A DNA stretch of 55,817 nucleotides from Candidatus Atribacteria bacterium ADurb.Bin276 (GTDB taxonomy: Bacteria > Atribacterota > Atribacteria > Atribacterales > Atribacteraceae): the NCBI GenBank assembly GCA_002069605.1, contig MWBQ01000021.1, forward strand, positions 1-55,817, in the 5' to 3' direction. The notes below the pieces were generated by a model that did not search any database, was not told where the DNA came from, and saw only the letters and a program-made list of their open reading frames with translations. Shown here in pieces: positions 40,846 through 50,473 of this stretch; position 1 is the stretch's first letter; every line of letters starts with the position of its first letter. The translations under genes and the position numbers were made by a program.

Positions 40846-42151
40846 AAAGTTTACCTTTCAAAGTATTTATCACTACGACCGAGATTACTTGTCCAAGGAA
40901 TAAATTTGAATTGGGAAGAAAGATTCTTTGATTATCGGTCGTTCTTCCTGAAGCATTCAATCCTTCTATTTGATCAATCATAATCTTTGCTCTTTTGCCG
41001 ACCCAGGCTTTTAACTTTATTTGATGAATATCAGAAAGAGTTTGATTGAGCAATTGAAGCCGTTTTTTCTTTTCTGCCAACGGAAGTTGATCAGGAAGCT
41101 GATAAGCAGCAGTTCCTGATCGAGAAGAATAGATATAGGTGTAAGCTTGTTCAAACTGAGCTTCTTGAACTATATCAAGAGTATCCAAAAAATCCCTTTC
41201 AGTTTCACCGGGAAAACCAATGATAATGTCAGTCCCAATTCCCGAATCAGGTAATGTTTGTCGGATATAATTTATTAATCCCATATAATGATCGCGGGTA
41301 TAACCCCGATTCATGGCAGCTAAAATACGATCTGATCCGGATTGAATTGGAAGATGAAAATAACGAGTCATTAAAGGAGAATTCTTTACGATGTCAACAA
41401 TGGATGGTCGCATATCTTTGGGGTGAGAGGTTAAAAAGCGAATCCAGATCGATGAATCATGAAAATTTTGATCAATAGTTTGTAAAAGAACTTCAAAGCC
41501 ATTTTTTAAACCTAAGTCTAATCCATAACTATTCACATTTTGACCTAAAAGGATGATTTCTTGGTATCCATCTTGGATAATTTTCTCGATCTCCTTTAGG
41601 ATGGTCAGTAATGGTTTGCTTCTTTGGGGACCGGTTGTATAAGGGACCACACAATAACTACAAAAATTGTTACATCCATAAGTGATGGGTAAAAAAGTGA
41701 AAATCTGTGAAGAATTCCGGAGATAACCTCTTTCATCAAAAACCTGAGAAGTTGATGGGAGATTAAAGTCCAATATTTTCTTCTTTTTTCTTGTATATTC
41801 TTCAAGATATTGAGGAATTTGTTCGATGTTTGAAGTACCAATCACTATTTGAGCTCCAGGAACTCTTTGAACGAGACGGTTTTTAAGGAATTGACTCATA
41901 CAACCAAAAATAACAATAATTGGATGTCGCGAAATTTTATTGAGGTCCTTAATGGTTTTTTGAATATTACTAATGGCTTTTTCCGAGGCATGTTCCCGTA
42001 CAGCGCAGGTATTAAACAAAAGAATATCGGCTCTTTTTTTATCTTCGATCAGATGATACCCATTTTGAACCATAACCTGGGCAATATGTTCGCTTCGGCT
42101 TTTATTCATTTGACATCCATAGGTTTCAACAAAAAAAGTCTTGTTCGCCAT
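40823..42151 (-). CDS. miaB: tRNA-2-methylthio-N6-dimethylallyladenosine synthase
   Basis: MiaB is a radical SAM methylthiotransferase that thiomethylates i6A37 made by MiaA. ATG at 42151 gives ANKTFFVETYGCQMNKS, the family N-terminus, in a 442-residue protein. A start at 42196 would lie inside the terminator hairpin and is rejected. UPF0004 cysteines (TYGCQMN, NTCAVRE, FGCMSQ), the radical SAM motif CNNFCSYC, and a C-terminal TRAM domain are present. The upstream gap to spoVS holds a strong terminator, so miaB may use its own promoter or rely on read-through. Confidence 0.94.
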   Translation of the reverse strand: MANKTFFVETYGCQMNKSRSEHIAQVMVQNGYHLIEDKKRADILLFNTCAVREHASEKAISNIQKTIKDLNKISRHPIIVIFGCMSQFLKNRLVQRVPGAQIVIGTSNIEQIPQYLEEYTRKKKKILDFNLPSTSQVFDERGYLRNSSQIFTFLPITYGCNNFCSYCVVPYTTGPQRSKPLLTILKEIEKIIQDGYQEIILLGQNVNSYGLDLGLKNGFEVLLQTIDQNFHDSSIWIRFLTSHPKDMRPSIVDIVKNSPLMTRYFHLPIQSGSDRILAAMNRGYTRDHYMGLINYIRQTLPDSGIGTDIIIGFPGETERDFLDTLDIVQEAQFEQAYTYIYSSRSGTAAYQLPDQLPLAEKKKRLQLLNQTLSDIHQIKLKAWVGKRAKIMIDQIEGLNASGRTTDNQRIFLPNSNLFLGQVISVVVINTLKGKLYGELVLS

Positions 42152-42177
42152 AATTAAATTTTCTACCCATTTTGATA

Positions 42178-42230
42178 AATAATAAAGCCTGTACACAATG
42201 CAATTTATCCTTGGTACAGGCTTTATTATT
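42178..42230 (-). terminator. Strong hairpin terminator after spoVS
   Basis: A perfect 17-bp inverted repeat, 42178-42194 and 42214-42230, encloses a 19-base loop. Read on the minus strand the stem closes with GTACAGGCTTTATTATT and runs into TTTATC, giving a U-rich 3' end. It lies 11 bp after the spoVS stop and 26 bp before miaB. The symmetric A/T flanks could let it work in both directions. Confidence 0.8.
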
Positions 42231-42241
42231 TAAAATAAGAT

Positions 42242-42508
42242 TTACTTATTCCAAGGTTTTGCAATTAACTTAATAGCAGTTCTTTCTTCACCATCTATAA
42301 TGATGTCGGTGAAGGCTGGAATACAGACCAAATCAATTCCATTCGGAGCAAGAAATCCACGAGCAATAGAGATGGCTTTAATTGCTTGATTGACAGCGCC
42401 AGCACCCACTGCTTGTATTTCAACTATTTGTTTTTCTCGAATGATTCCAGAAAGAGCACCTGCGACTGAATTTGGATTCGATTTTGAAGAAACCTTCAGT
42501 ACATCCAC
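42242..42508 (-). CDS. spoVS: Stage V sporulation protein S (SpoVS)-like
   Basis: An 88-residue Alba-like protein. Conserved segments are LKVSSKSNPNSVAGALSG, VEIQAVGAGAVNQAIKAI and the C-terminal DGEERTAIKLIAKP. GTG at 42508 is the start, behind AAGGAGGA (42518-42525). SpoVS was named for its sporulation role in Bacillus but also occurs in many non-sporulating bacteria, so it does not by itself imply spores. The rny-ymdB-spoVS order is the one seen in Firmicutes. It is followed by the terminator. Confidence 0.94.
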   Translation of the reverse strand: MDVLKVSSKSNPNSVAGALSGIIREKQIVEIQAVGAGAVNQAIKAISIARGFLAPNGIDLVCIPAFTDIIIDGEERTAIKLIAKPWNK

Positions 42509-42554
42509 CTCTGAATATCCTCCTTGTTGAGGTTAGAATAAAATCGAATACACT

Positions 42555-43328
42555 TCAACTCAAACTGTATCGTGTGATGAAAACCGATTTCCCAGTTTGG
42601 TCATCAACTTCTACAATAACACCATTCAAAATGACATTATCCTTGGCAACAGTATACCGAACTGGTATTTGGGTCAAAAAACGACTTAAAATTTGTTTGG
42701 TTTCAATACCAATTACGGATTGATGAGCCCCAGTCATACCGATGTCAGTGATATAAGCGGTTCCACCAGGAAGAATTTTCTCATCTGCAGTAACCACATG
42801 GGTATGTGTTCCAACGACACAAGAAACTCGGCCGTCACAATACCATCCAAAAGCAATTTTTTCTGATGTTGCCTCAGCATGAAAATCAACCAGTATAATA
42901 TTGGTTTCTTTTTTTATTATTTCTAATTCTTTATCAAGGGTTTGAAAAGGACAATCCAGTGGTGACATAAAAACTCGACCGCTTAGATTTAAGACTGCCC
43001 ATTTCCTCTGGTTGTTTTTTAGAATAACCGATCCATTTCCTGGGACACCGGGTGGATAATTCAAAGGACGTAACAATCTAAATTGACTATCAATATAAGG
43101 AAGGATTTCTTTTTTATCCCAGACGTGGTTACCAGTGGTAACCACGTCTATTCCAAATCCAAGTAGCTCCTCGGTTGTTTCGGGGGTGATTCCCAACCCT
43201 CCGGCTGAATTTTCCCCATTGACAATTACTGCATCAATATTATGAGACTTTTTAATGGTTTTAACTTTTTCTCCAACTAATTTTCGACCCGGTTTTCCAA
43301 TAACATCTCCTATGATGAGAAATCTCAA
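42555..43328 (-). CDS. ymdB: YmdB-type metallophosphoesterase (2',3'-cyclic nucleotide phosphodiesterase)
   Basis: A 257-residue calcineurin-like phosphoesterase of the TIGR00282/YmdB family, which hydrolyses 2',3'-cyclic nucleotides and affects biofilm and motility decisions in Bacillus. Motifs in order are GDVIGKPGR, NGENSAGGLG, TTGNHVWD, DFHAEATSEK, VVGTHTHV and YITDIGMTGA. TTG at 43328 is the start, eight bases after AGGAGG. It follows rny by 12 bases. RNase Y and YmdB are functionally linked in Bacillus, so co-transcription is meaningful. Confidence 0.94.
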   Translation of the reverse strand: MRFLIIGDVIGKPGRKLVGEKVKTIKKSHNIDAVIVNGENSAGGLGITPETTEELLGFGIDVVTTGNHVWDKKEILPYIDSQFRLLRPLNYPPGVPGNGSVILKNNQRKWAVLNLSGRVFMSPLDCPFQTLDKELEIIKKETNIILVDFHAEATSEKIAFGWYCDGRVSCVVGTHTHVVTADEKILPGGTAYITDIGMTGAHQSVIGIETKQILSRFLTQIPVRYTVAKDNVILNGVIVEVDDQTGKSVFITRYSLS

Positions 43329-43340
43329 AGTGCTTTCCTC

Positions 43341-44882
43341 CTACTTGGCATATTCCACAGCTCGGGTCTCACGAATGACAGTAACTTTAATTTGACCTGG
43401 ATATTCAAGCTCTTTTTCGATTTTTTTAACGATATCGTAAGCTAACTTTGCTGAAAGAGCATCATCCACTTTCTCGGGTTTGACAATTATTCGAACTTCT
43501 CGACCAGCTTGAATGGCATAGGATTTCTCAACACCATCAAAAGAATTAGATATTTTTTCTAATTGTTCCAACCTTTTGATATAGGCTTCTAAACTTTCCC
43601 GACGAGCTCCTGGTCGTGAAGCTGATATAGCATCAGCAGCTTGAATCAAGATAGCTTCGATGGTTTGTGGTTCGATGTCGTTATGATGTGCTTCGATAGC
43701 ATGAATGATTTCCCACTTTTCACCATATCGTTCCGCTAATTCAGCTCCGATTTTGGCATGAGGTCCTTCGATTTCATGATCGAGAGATTTCCCAATATCA
43801 TGAAGCAGACCAGCCCTTTTGGCTAGGTTGACGTTTAGTCCCAGTTCGGAAGCCATAATCCCAGCGAAATGGGTCACCTCTTTGGAATGTTGGAGTACAT
43901 TTTGCCCGTAACTGGTTCGATAATAAAGTTTTCCTAAAAGCTTTACCAGATCTGAATTGACATTTTTTATTCCAGTGTCAAAAAGAGCCTGCTCACCCTC
44001 TTGGATTATTTTTTCTTCAACCTGGGTTTTTGCTCGTTCAATAAGCTCTTCGATTCGTGCTGGGTGAATGCGACCATCCAAGATCAGTTTTTCCAAAGCA
44101 ATACGAGCGATCTCCCGACGGATAGGGTCAAAGGATGAAATTATGACTGCTTCAGGAGTATCATCGATGATAAGGTCAACTCCGGTCATCATCTCAAAAG
44201 TCCGAATATTTCTTCCTTCTCGACCGATAATACGTCCTTTCATGTCATCGTTCGGTAAACTTACAATCGAGACGGTGTTTTCTGCTGTGTATTCAGCAGC
44301 ATATCGTTGTACTGCTTGAACAACGATATGTCGAGCATTTTTTTCTGCTTCTTTTTTAGCATTTTCTTCCGCTTCTTTAATTCTTAAACCTGTTTCAAAC
44401 GCCAGGGTTTTTTCTAATCGATCCAACAATTCATCACGAGCATCTTCAATAGTTAATCCGGCAATTCGAGCCAGTTCTTCAACTTCTTTTGCTTTCATCT
44501 CTTCAACTTCTCTAAGAGTTTTTTCTGCATCTTCATGAATTTTTTGAAGATAACTTTCTCTTTTTTCGATCTGCTCATTTCTTCTTTCTAACATTTCCTC
44601 TCTTCTCAATAAGCGAGCTTCAAAACCCTGTAAATCTTTCCTTTTCTTTCTCATTTCTTCTTCTAAGGCTTGTTTTTCTCGAATAATCTGTTCTTTAGAG
44701 CTTAGTGAAGCCTCTTTTTTTATAGTTTCGGCTTCACGATTGGCATCTTGAAGCATTTCTTGAATTTTTTGCTCCACATCTTCTTTTTTCTGTAGCATCT
44801 GTTTCAACTTAAAAGACATGCCAGCCTTAAACCCTAACCCGGCTCCAACCACAATACCTATTAATATATATACAAGCAACAT
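43341..44882 (-). CDS. rny: Ribonuclease Y
   Basis: RNase Y is the membrane-tethered endonuclease that starts mRNA decay in many bacteria lacking RNase E. ATG at 44882 is chosen because AGGGGTGA ends seven bases before it; an in-frame GTG at 44894 overlaps that site. The protein has about 513 residues: one N-terminal membrane helix ([17 protein letters not shown]), a long charged coiled coil (about 30-200), a KH domain ([15 protein letters not shown]) and an HD domain with HDIGKS. The end [21 protein letters not shown] is typical. Confidence 0.94.
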   Translation of the reverse strand: MLLVYILIGIVVGAGLGFKAGMSFKLKQMLQKKEDVEQKIQEMLQDANREAETIKKEASLSSKEQIIREKQALEEEMRKKRKDLQGFEARLLRREEMLERRNEQIEKRESYLQKIHEDAEKTLREVEEMKAKEVEELARIAGLTIEDARDELLDRLEKTLAFETGLRIKEAEENAKKEAEKNARHIVVQAVQRYAAEYTAENTVSIVSLPNDDMKGRIIGREGRNIRTFEMMTGVDLIIDDTPEAVIISSFDPIRREIARIALEKLILDGRIHPARIEELIERAKTQVEEKIIQEGEQALFDTGIKNVNSDLVKLLGKLYYRTSYGQNVLQHSKEVTHFAGIMASELGLNVNLAKRAGLLHDIGKSLDHEIEGPHAKIGAELAERYGEKWEIIHAIEAHHNDIEPQTIEAILIQAADAISASRPGARRESLEAYIKRLEQLEKISNSFDGVEKSYAIQAGREVRIIVKPEKVDDALSAKLAYDIVKKIEKELEYPGQIKVTVIRETRAVEYAK

Positions 44883-45070
44883 TTGTGCGATCACCCCTTA
44901 TTCAATTTTCAAAGTACGTATAAAAAGCCTGATGGGTATTGACTGATTCTATTCGATGTTCGAAGAATTTTCGGATTTTCCTTCTTACCAATAAAATAAA
45001 TTTTGGTATTGATTAAAAGCTATGTTAAAAAACTGCATAGAGAATATTTTACCGATGGGCAAAGATCAAG
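44883..45070. other. Gap between recX and rny
   Basis: This stretch between the recX stop and the rny start is AT-rich. It must hold the rny ribosome site (AGGGGTGA on the minus strand) and probably a promoter for rny-ymdB-spoVS. I found no convincing -35/-10 pair and no clear terminator for recX. Confidence 0.5.
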
Positions 45071-45538
45071 TCAAGATAACTCTTCTTCCCGATTGGCTTG
45101 GAATTGGTTCCATGACCATTCGGCAATATCGTAACTAAATCCCTTTCGTGATAGACGTTGGATAATTCGATCCCGACTGGTTTCACCTTGTTGAAACCAT
45201 TTCCGGATGAGTTCGATTCCATCTTTGACTTCTTCGGAAGGAGGAAAATAAATAGATCGAAATTGTTCAAGTAAATCTTTTTCGATACCCAATCGTTCCA
45301 ATTCAGTTTTATATGCCCAGAAACCACGTGGATTGCTATTTCTTTTTCCTTCCAAATAGGTTTTCATAAAAAATTCATCATCAATATATCCATCTTGTTC
45401 AAAAGCTTGGAGAGCTTCCTCGACATCGTTTTCTGGGTATCCTTCGGATATTAGCTTTTCTCTGAGCCTTTTTTTGGTATACCAGGATTTACAGATCATT
45501 CGAACAATTCGTTCTTCAACAGTTAGTTTTTTTTTCAT
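45071..45538 (-). CDS. recX: Regulatory protein RecX
   Basis: RecX binds and modulates RecA filaments. The 155 residues form the all-helical three-repeat fold: WYTKKRLREKLISEGYPENDVEEALQ for the first, GYIDDEFFMKTYLEGKR and GFWAYKTELERLGI next, and IIQRLSRKGFSYDIAEW for the third. It starts four bases after the recA stop, as usual for recA-recX pairs. Confidence 0.9.
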   Translation of the reverse strand: MKKKLTVEERIVRMICKSWYTKKRLREKLISEGYPENDVEEALQAFEQDGYIDDEFFMKTYLEGKRNSNPRGFWAYKTELERLGIEKDLLEQFRSIYFPPSEEVKDGIELIRKWFQQGETSRDRIIQRLSRKGFSYDIAEWSWNQFQANREEELS

Positions 45539-45542
45539 TAGG

Positions 45543-46553
45543 TTAATTCATGACTAAATTTGGGTCTACATTCATTTTTTCCAAAGCTGCGATCAGAATT
45601 TGGCTGGCAACATCCGGGTTTTCTTTTAAGAAAGAGCGGGTATTTTCTCGTCCCTGTCCTAAACGATTATCATTAAAAGAAAACCAACTTCCAGCTCGTT
45701 TCACTAATCCGGTATTTTCTCCAATGGTGAGAACTTCCCCTTCTTTCGATATTCCCTCCCCGTATATCAATTCGATTTCTGCTTCTTTAAAAGGAGAGGC
45801 CACTTTATTTTTAACCACTTTAATTCGAGTTTTGGTTCCAACAATTTCATTATCGGTAATGCGTATAAAGTCTCTTTTTCGGACATCAATGCGTACACTG
45901 GCATAAAATTTCAACGCTCGTCCTCCGGGCGTGGTTTCAGTTGGCCCATAAATATTCCCAATGGTCTCTCGCAACTGATTTACAAAGATAGCGACGGTTC
46001 TGGTTTTACTTATAAATCCGGTTAACTTTCGTAGTGCTTGGGACATAAGCCGTGCTTGGAGTCCAATAATTTGTTCTCCAATAGTCCCTTCCAATTCGGC
46101 GCGTGGAACTAAGGCGGCTACCGAATCCAAAACTACCGCATCCACTGCTCCACTCCGGACCAAAGTATCGACGATATCCAAAGCTTCTTCGGCGGTACTC
46201 GGTTGAGAGATTAGAAGTTTGTCAACTTGAACTCCTATTTTTCCTGCATAGATGGGATCAAGAGCGTGTTCGGCATCTATAAAAGCAGCTATTCCACCTT
46301 TTTTTTGGGCTTCGGCAATTATGTGAAGTGCAATGGTGGTTTTTCCCGAAGCTTCCGGGCCATATATTTCCACCACTCGTCCGCGAGGAATACCACCTAC
46401 TCCTAATGCCATGTTAAGGAGAACCGACCCGGTTTTAATAATTTCAATATCGGTTGTCATGGTTTCTTGGTTCAATAACATAATTGAGCCCTTACCGTAT
46501 TTTTTTTCAATCATATTGATGGCTTGTTTTACCATATCTTCTTTGTCTGTCAA
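45543..46553 (-). CDS. recA: Recombinase RecA
   Basis: RecA forms filaments on single-stranded DNA and drives strand exchange. The 336 residues carry Walker A GPEASGKT (65-72), Walker [10 protein letters not shown], loop L1 [27 protein letters not shown], and loop L2 [16 protein letters not shown]. The C-terminal tail is short. The start is TTG at 46553, behind AGAGGTGA inside the 3' end of thpR; ATG at the seventh codon is not supported by an equivalent site. The gene is embedded in an operon without a recognisable SOS operator just upstream. Confidence 0.97.
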   Translation of the reverse strand: MTDKEDMVKQAINMIEKKYGKGSIMLLNQETMTTDIEIIKTGSVLLNMALGVGGIPRGRVVEIYGPEASGKTTIALHIIAEAQKKGGIAAFIDAEHALDPIYAGKIGVQVDKLLISQPSTAEEALDIVDTLVRSGAVDAVVLDSVAALVPRAELEGTIGEQIIGLQARLMSQALRKLTGFISKTRTVAIFVNQLRETIGNIYGPTETTPGGRALKFYASVRIDVRKRDFIRITDNEIVGTKTRIKVVKNKVASPFKEAEIELIYGEGISKEGEVLTIGENTGLVKRAGSWFSFNDNRLGQGRENTRSFLKENPDVASQILIAALEKMNVDPNLVMN

Positions 46554-47129
46554 TTATTTCACCTCTTTCAGCGGTATGGTAATCAAAGGGGAATAAATTG
46601 GTCCCCGAGGCGTCAAAGTGCTTTGATAAAATGATACCTGTCTGATAGAAGTAGTATAACATGTTGGTTGAAACAATTGTTGAGGAAGAATAGAAACCGG
46701 ATTTTTAAGCCGAGCCAGGGTAAGATGGGGAGAAAAAGGACGGGTTCGATCAACTGCTATACCTTGTTTTGTACATTCTTCGTTAAAAACCTGTGTTGCT
46801 TGTTTCATTATTTCACCCGACCGAAGATCAAGTCCAAGCCAAATAACCCGTGCTCGATTCCAGGAAGAAAATGCGCCGATTTCTGCTAAGGTGGAAGGAA
46901 AGCTTTCAATCAGTGGAAAGAAGTTTTGGATGATTAATTTTACCTGATTGACTTGAGTGGGTAATAATGCAGCAAAAAATTGGAGAGTGACATGAATCTG
47001 ATTAGGTTGCACCCATCGAGCTTGGGGTAAACGAGTTTGATTTTTTTCAATTATTGAATGAATGAAGGCTTTAGCTTCTGGAGAAAAATCAAAAGCAACA
47101 AAACAGCGGATGGGATTATCGTTCATCAT
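46554..47129 (-). CDS. thpR: RNA 2',3'-cyclic phosphodiesterase
   Basis: A 191-residue 2H phosphoesterase of the ThpR (formerly LigT) family that opens 2',3'-cyclic phosphates on RNA. The two HxT motifs are His46-Val-Thr48 (HVTLQFF) and His135-Leu-Thr137 (PHLTLARL). VAFDF at the N-terminus and the spacing between motifs fit the family. GAGGGGGATAA precedes the ATG, which overlaps the end of cinA by 14 bases. The position between cinA and recA is found in many bacteria. Confidence 0.93.
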   Translation of the reverse strand: MMNDNPIRCFVAFDFSPEAKAFIHSIIEKNQTRLPQARWVQPNQIHVTLQFFAALLPTQVNQVKLIIQNFFPLIESFPSTLAEIGAFSSWNRARVIWLGLDLRSGEIMKQATQVFNEECTKQGIAVDRTRPFSPHLTLARLKNPVSILPQQLFQPTCYTTSIRQVSFYQSTLTPRGPIYSPLITIPLKEVK

Positions 47130-48372
47130 TTATCCCCCTCTGGAGTTGAAGAAATAATTGGGTAAGCGCGCTTTGCGTCGAGAGCATTTTGATAACCTCC
47201 CGATCGCCGGAAAAGAGATGTTTCTTAACCTGAGTATGTTGAAAATTGGATATTCCAATATAGACTAATCCGACGGGTTTTTGCTTCGAACCTCCGGAAG
47301 GACCAGCAATGCCGGTGATTCCAATCCCGATATCGGTATGGGATTTTTCTCTCACTCCTTCAGCAAGGGCTCGAGCGACTTCTTCTGATACAGCACCATA
47401 CTCAGCAATTAATGATGAAGGCACTCCAACCGTGTCGATTTTGGCTTGGTTACTATAGACTACATATCCACGATAAAAATATGCTGAACTTCCGGGAATG
47501 TTGGTTAAGCGATGGCTCAATAACCCCCCGCTACAAGATTCTGCTGTAGCAATGGTTAAGCGCTTTTCCCTGAGAAGCTTTCCACAGGCCTGTTCTAAGG
47601 TGTTCCCCCACTGAGAAAAGAGAAAGGGTTTCCATACTTCCTTGATTTTTTTTATGATATTTTCAGCACTTTGAATAACCTGATGATTTTTTTGATAAGA
47701 ATAGAGATAAAACCATACCTCTCCAAAAAAGGGAAGATACGCTGATTGCAAGGTATCCGGAAGAGAAGATAAAAAAGGCTGGAGTTCGGTTTCAAATTGA
47801 GACTCCCCTACTCCACATATTTTTATCATTTCACTTCTATAAAATTGGTTATCATTTGAAGGAAGATGGGTTTTTATGATTGGCCAAAAATATTCTGTTT
47901 CTTTTGGTACTCCGGGTATGACAAATATTTTTTTATCTTTAAAATCGGAAACAAATCCAGGGGCGGTTCCCAGAGGATTTTCTAAGAGAAGGGATCCTTC
48001 GGGGATAAAAGCCTGCTTTTTGTTATTTTCAGGTGGCAGAGTGTTGCGAATCTTTTGATAAAATCGAATAATATTATCCCATTGTTCAGGCATGAAACAT
48101 AACTTTTTTCCTATAACTTCAGCTAATATTTCTCGAGTCAGGTCATCTTGGGTTGGACCCAAGCCACCGGTTATAAATATCGATTGAATTTCCTCGTCTT
48201 CAAATATAAATTGTAAGGTTTTGGTAATGGTTTCTTTCTGGTCGGGTACAAACAGAACCAACTTAGGGGAAAGGCCAACTGCTGTAAGGTTAAAAGCTAA
48301 AAAATGGGCATTTATGTCTTTCACCAGCCCAGTCGTTATTTCGGTTCCTATGCAAAGAATTGCTGATTTCAC
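47116..48372 (-). CDS. cinA: CinA family protein, NMN amidohydrolase type
   Basis: CinA of 418 residues joins an N-terminal MoCF-like domain (about 1-170, CIGTEITTGLVKDINAHFLA and TGGLGPTQDDLTRE) to a C-terminal deamidase domain (about 255-415). The latter holds ATAESCSGGLLSHRLTNIPGSS and GITGIAGPSGG and in characterised relatives converts nicotinamide mononucleotide to nicotinic acid mononucleotide. GTG at 48372 follows GGAGGG and shares GTGA with the rimO stop. The usual upstream pgsA is missing here, its place being taken by rimO. Confidence 0.94.
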   Translation of the reverse strand: MKSAILCIGTEITTGLVKDINAHFLAFNLTAVGLSPKLVLFVPDQKETITKTLQFIFEDEEIQSIFITGGLGPTQDDLTREILAEVIGKKLCFMPEQWDNIIRFYQKIRNTLPPENNKKQAFIPEGSLLLENPLGTAPGFVSDFKDKKIFVIPGVPKETEYFWPIIKTHLPSNDNQFYRSEMIKICGVGESQFETELQPFLSSLPDTLQSAYLPFFGEVWFYLYSYQKNHQVIQSAENIIKKIKEVWKPFLFSQWGNTLEQACGKLLREKRLTIATAESCSGGLLSHRLTNIPGSSAYFYRGYVVYSNQAKIDTVGVPSSLIAEYGAVSEEVARALAEGVREKSHTDIGIGITGIAGPSGGSKQKPVGLVYIGISNFQHTQVKKHLFSGDREVIKMLSTQSALTQLFLQLQRGINDER

Positions 48373-49706
48373 GGATATATTCCCTCCAAATCATAGGCTG
48401 AACTCTTATTGATAGTTACCCTTAAAATATCACCCGACTGTAAGATGTTTAAATTCTTATTGACTTTAACTTTGATTTGACCATCGACTTCAGGAGCATC
48501 ACCATAGGTACGACCTAAAAAGATTGATGATTTCTTAGGGAGAGGCCCTTGATCCAAAATTACTTCCAAAGTCTTCCCGATTAAAGAGCGATGAAAATCC
48601 TGAGCTATTTTTTTCTGAATTTTCATAATCTTTTGATAACGTGCTTGTTTAACTTCATCTTCGACTTGATGAGATAGCTGCGTAGCGGGTGTATTAGATT
48701 GTGGGGAATAAACAAAACATCCTAATCGTTCAAATCGAAAGGATTTTATCACTGACACCATTTGATTGAAGATAGCATCAGTTTCTCCTGGAAATCCAAC
48801 CATCATGGTGGTGCGAAGAAATAAACCTGGTATTGCCAAACGAAGGGTGTTTAAAATTTCCAAAGTTTTATTAATGTTTGATGACCGATTCATATTTTGC
48901 AGAATCAAAGGATGGACATGTTGAAGGGGAACGTCTAAATATTTGCAAATTTTCTCCGAAGCGGCTATGGTTTCAATCAATTGTTGATTGATACTGTCGG
49001 GAGAAAGGTATAAAAGGCGAATCCAGATTCCACTCGGGAGGGAGCGATCCAACCTTTGCAAGAGATGAGCAAGTTCTTTTTTCCCCGAACAATCTAAACC
49101 GAAACTACCAATATCTTGCCCGATGAGGATGATTTCTTTTACGCCTTGATCAATTAGTTGGAGAGCTTCTTTTTGAATTGAATCAATCTGACGACTTCTC
49201 TGTTTACCACGAATAGATGGAATGACACAGAAACTGCAACGATGGTTGCATCCTTCGGTAATTTTTAGATAGGCATAATGAGATGGGGTCGAAAGGAGCC
49301 GTTCGGTTGATTCATCATAAAGATAAGGAGGCTTATCAATGAATACCTGATTCGGAACTTGGTGGGTAAGGATTTCATTGATAAAGGGAAAGTCATTAAC
49401 TCCAATCCAAAAATCAACTTCAGGATACTTCGAGGATAATTGCTTTCCATAACGTTGAGGATAACAACCCAAAACGACAAGAGTCTTGTGTGGATCCTTT
49501 CTTTTTATCTGGATCAGACGGTCAATCCATGATTCAGTCTCTTGGGTTGCCTCATTAATAAAACAGCAGGTATTGATTGCTATCAAATCAGCTGCTTCTG
49601 GAGTGGTTATCGTTGTGTATTTGGAAGAAAGAAGCTTTCCTATTACCACCTCAGAATCCACCAGGTTTTTATCGCACCCGAGTGAAACGAAGGACAAGCT
49701 TTTCAT
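48369..49706 (-). CDS. rimO: Ribosomal protein S12 methylthiotransferase RimO
   Basis: RimO is a radical SAM enzyme that methylthiolates Asp of ribosomal protein S12. In 445 residues it has the UPF0004 domain (SLGCDKNLVDSEV, NTCCFINEA, VLGCYPQR), the radical SAM motif CNHRCSFC followed by IRGKQRSR, and a C-terminal TRAM domain. SLGCxKNxVDSE and FINEA distinguish it from MiaB, which is also in this window. It overlaps rodZ by four bases and cinA by four. Confidence 0.94.
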   Translation of the reverse strand: MKSLSFVSLGCDKNLVDSEVVIGKLLSSKYTTITTPEAADLIAINTCCFINEATQETESWIDRLIQIKRKDPHKTLVVLGCYPQRYGKQLSSKYPEVDFWIGVNDFPFINEILTHQVPNQVFIDKPPYLYDESTERLLSTPSHYAYLKITEGCNHRCSFCVIPSIRGKQRSRQIDSIQKEALQLIDQGVKEIILIGQDIGSFGLDCSGKKELAHLLQRLDRSLPSGIWIRLLYLSPDSINQQLIETIAASEKICKYLDVPLQHVHPLILQNMNRSSNINKTLEILNTLRLAIPGLFLRTTMMVGFPGETDAIFNQMVSVIKSFRFERLGCFVYSPQSNTPATQLSHQVEDEVKQARYQKIMKIQKKIAQDFHRSLIGKTLEVILDQGPLPKKSSIFLGRTYGDAPEVDGQIKVKVNKNLNILQSGDILRVTINKSSAYDLEGIYP

Positions 49707-50473
49707 GGACGAAAGGTTCTTTCCGCTCGATGTTCGTTTTCAGCAAGATAACCAGCTTCAGTTCCATTTAGGATGACTCTCACCTTTGATCCATTTAAAC
49801 AAGACATGACCAATGGTGAATTACTAAGAAACCGATATTCCTTTTGTGGAACCAAAACCCCTGAGAATACTTTTTGATTATCGTTGGTTGTGACTTGAAG
49901 CCAAGCGACATCATCAGTTTGTAAATTGACCTGTAATAAATACTCTGGGGTTGGTGTTGGCGTAACCACCTGAACCAAAGCTGGTGTTGGTTCAGGACTC
50001 GAATCGACTAAGGGGGACGTTAACCCCGGTTGCTCAGTTACTTCAGAAGCCGAGAAAGTGCCATAGGCGTCAACACGATTTTTTCTAAATTCAATAGATA
50101 AGTAGAGAGAGGTTAAAATTGCCGCAGCGATAATCAGGAAAAGGAGAATTTTTTTAAAAAGATCCGCTTTGTCTGGAGTATATTCGCGATACTTGCTTCG
50201 AGGAGAAGGTTCATTTTTAGAGAGATTGGGGTAACTTTGATGAAAACTACTCTTTAAGGTTTCTTGGTCTAAGTTGAGCACCCTTCCATAGTTTTTAACA
50301 TATCCAAAAGCGTGAGAAAATCCAGGAAGACTTTCCCACTGTTCTTCTTCTATTGCTTTCAGATATCGTTTATTGATAAAGGTTTGTTGTTCAATGTCTT
50401 CTAAAGACAAACCAAGTTTTTCCCGCTGGCTTTTTAAAAGATTGCCAATTCCCAGTATTTTTTCTTCGCTCAT
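49703..50473 (-). CDS. rodZ: RodZ-like helix-turn-helix membrane protein
   Basis: A 256-residue bitopic membrane protein. Residues about 8-75 form a Cro/C1-type helix-turn-helix (LLKSQREKLGLSLEDIEQQTFINKRYLKAIEE), followed by a basic linker and one membrane helix (about 110-128, ILLFLIIAAAILTSLYLSI). After a Pro/Thr-rich periplasmic linker comes a C-terminal DUF4115 domain (about 175-250). RodZ anchors MreB to the rod-shape machinery. It lies between ftsK and rimO with four-base overlaps, as in the ymfM position of Bacillus. Confidence 0.88.
   Translation of the reverse strand: MSEEKILGIGNLLKSQREKLGLSLEDIEQQTFINKRYLKAIEEEQWESLPGFSHAFGYVKNYGRVLNLDQETLKSSFHQSYPNLSKNEPSPRSKYREYTPDKADLFKKILLFLIIAAAILTSLYLSIEFRKNRVDAYGTFSASEVTEQPGLTSPLVDSSPEPTPALVQVVTPTPTPEYLLQVNLQTDDVAWLQVTTNDNQKVFSGVLVPQKEYRFLSNSPLVMSCLNGSKVRVILNGTEAGYLAENEHRAERTFRP

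Noticed and set aside
42152-42196. Upstream ATG at 42196 as the miaB start
   Set aside because: It would place coding sequence inside the perfect terminator stem and add 15 residues not found in MiaB.
42242-42508. SpoVS as proof of a spore former
   Set aside because: SpoVS occurs in many bacteria that do not sporulate, and no other sporulation gene is in the window.
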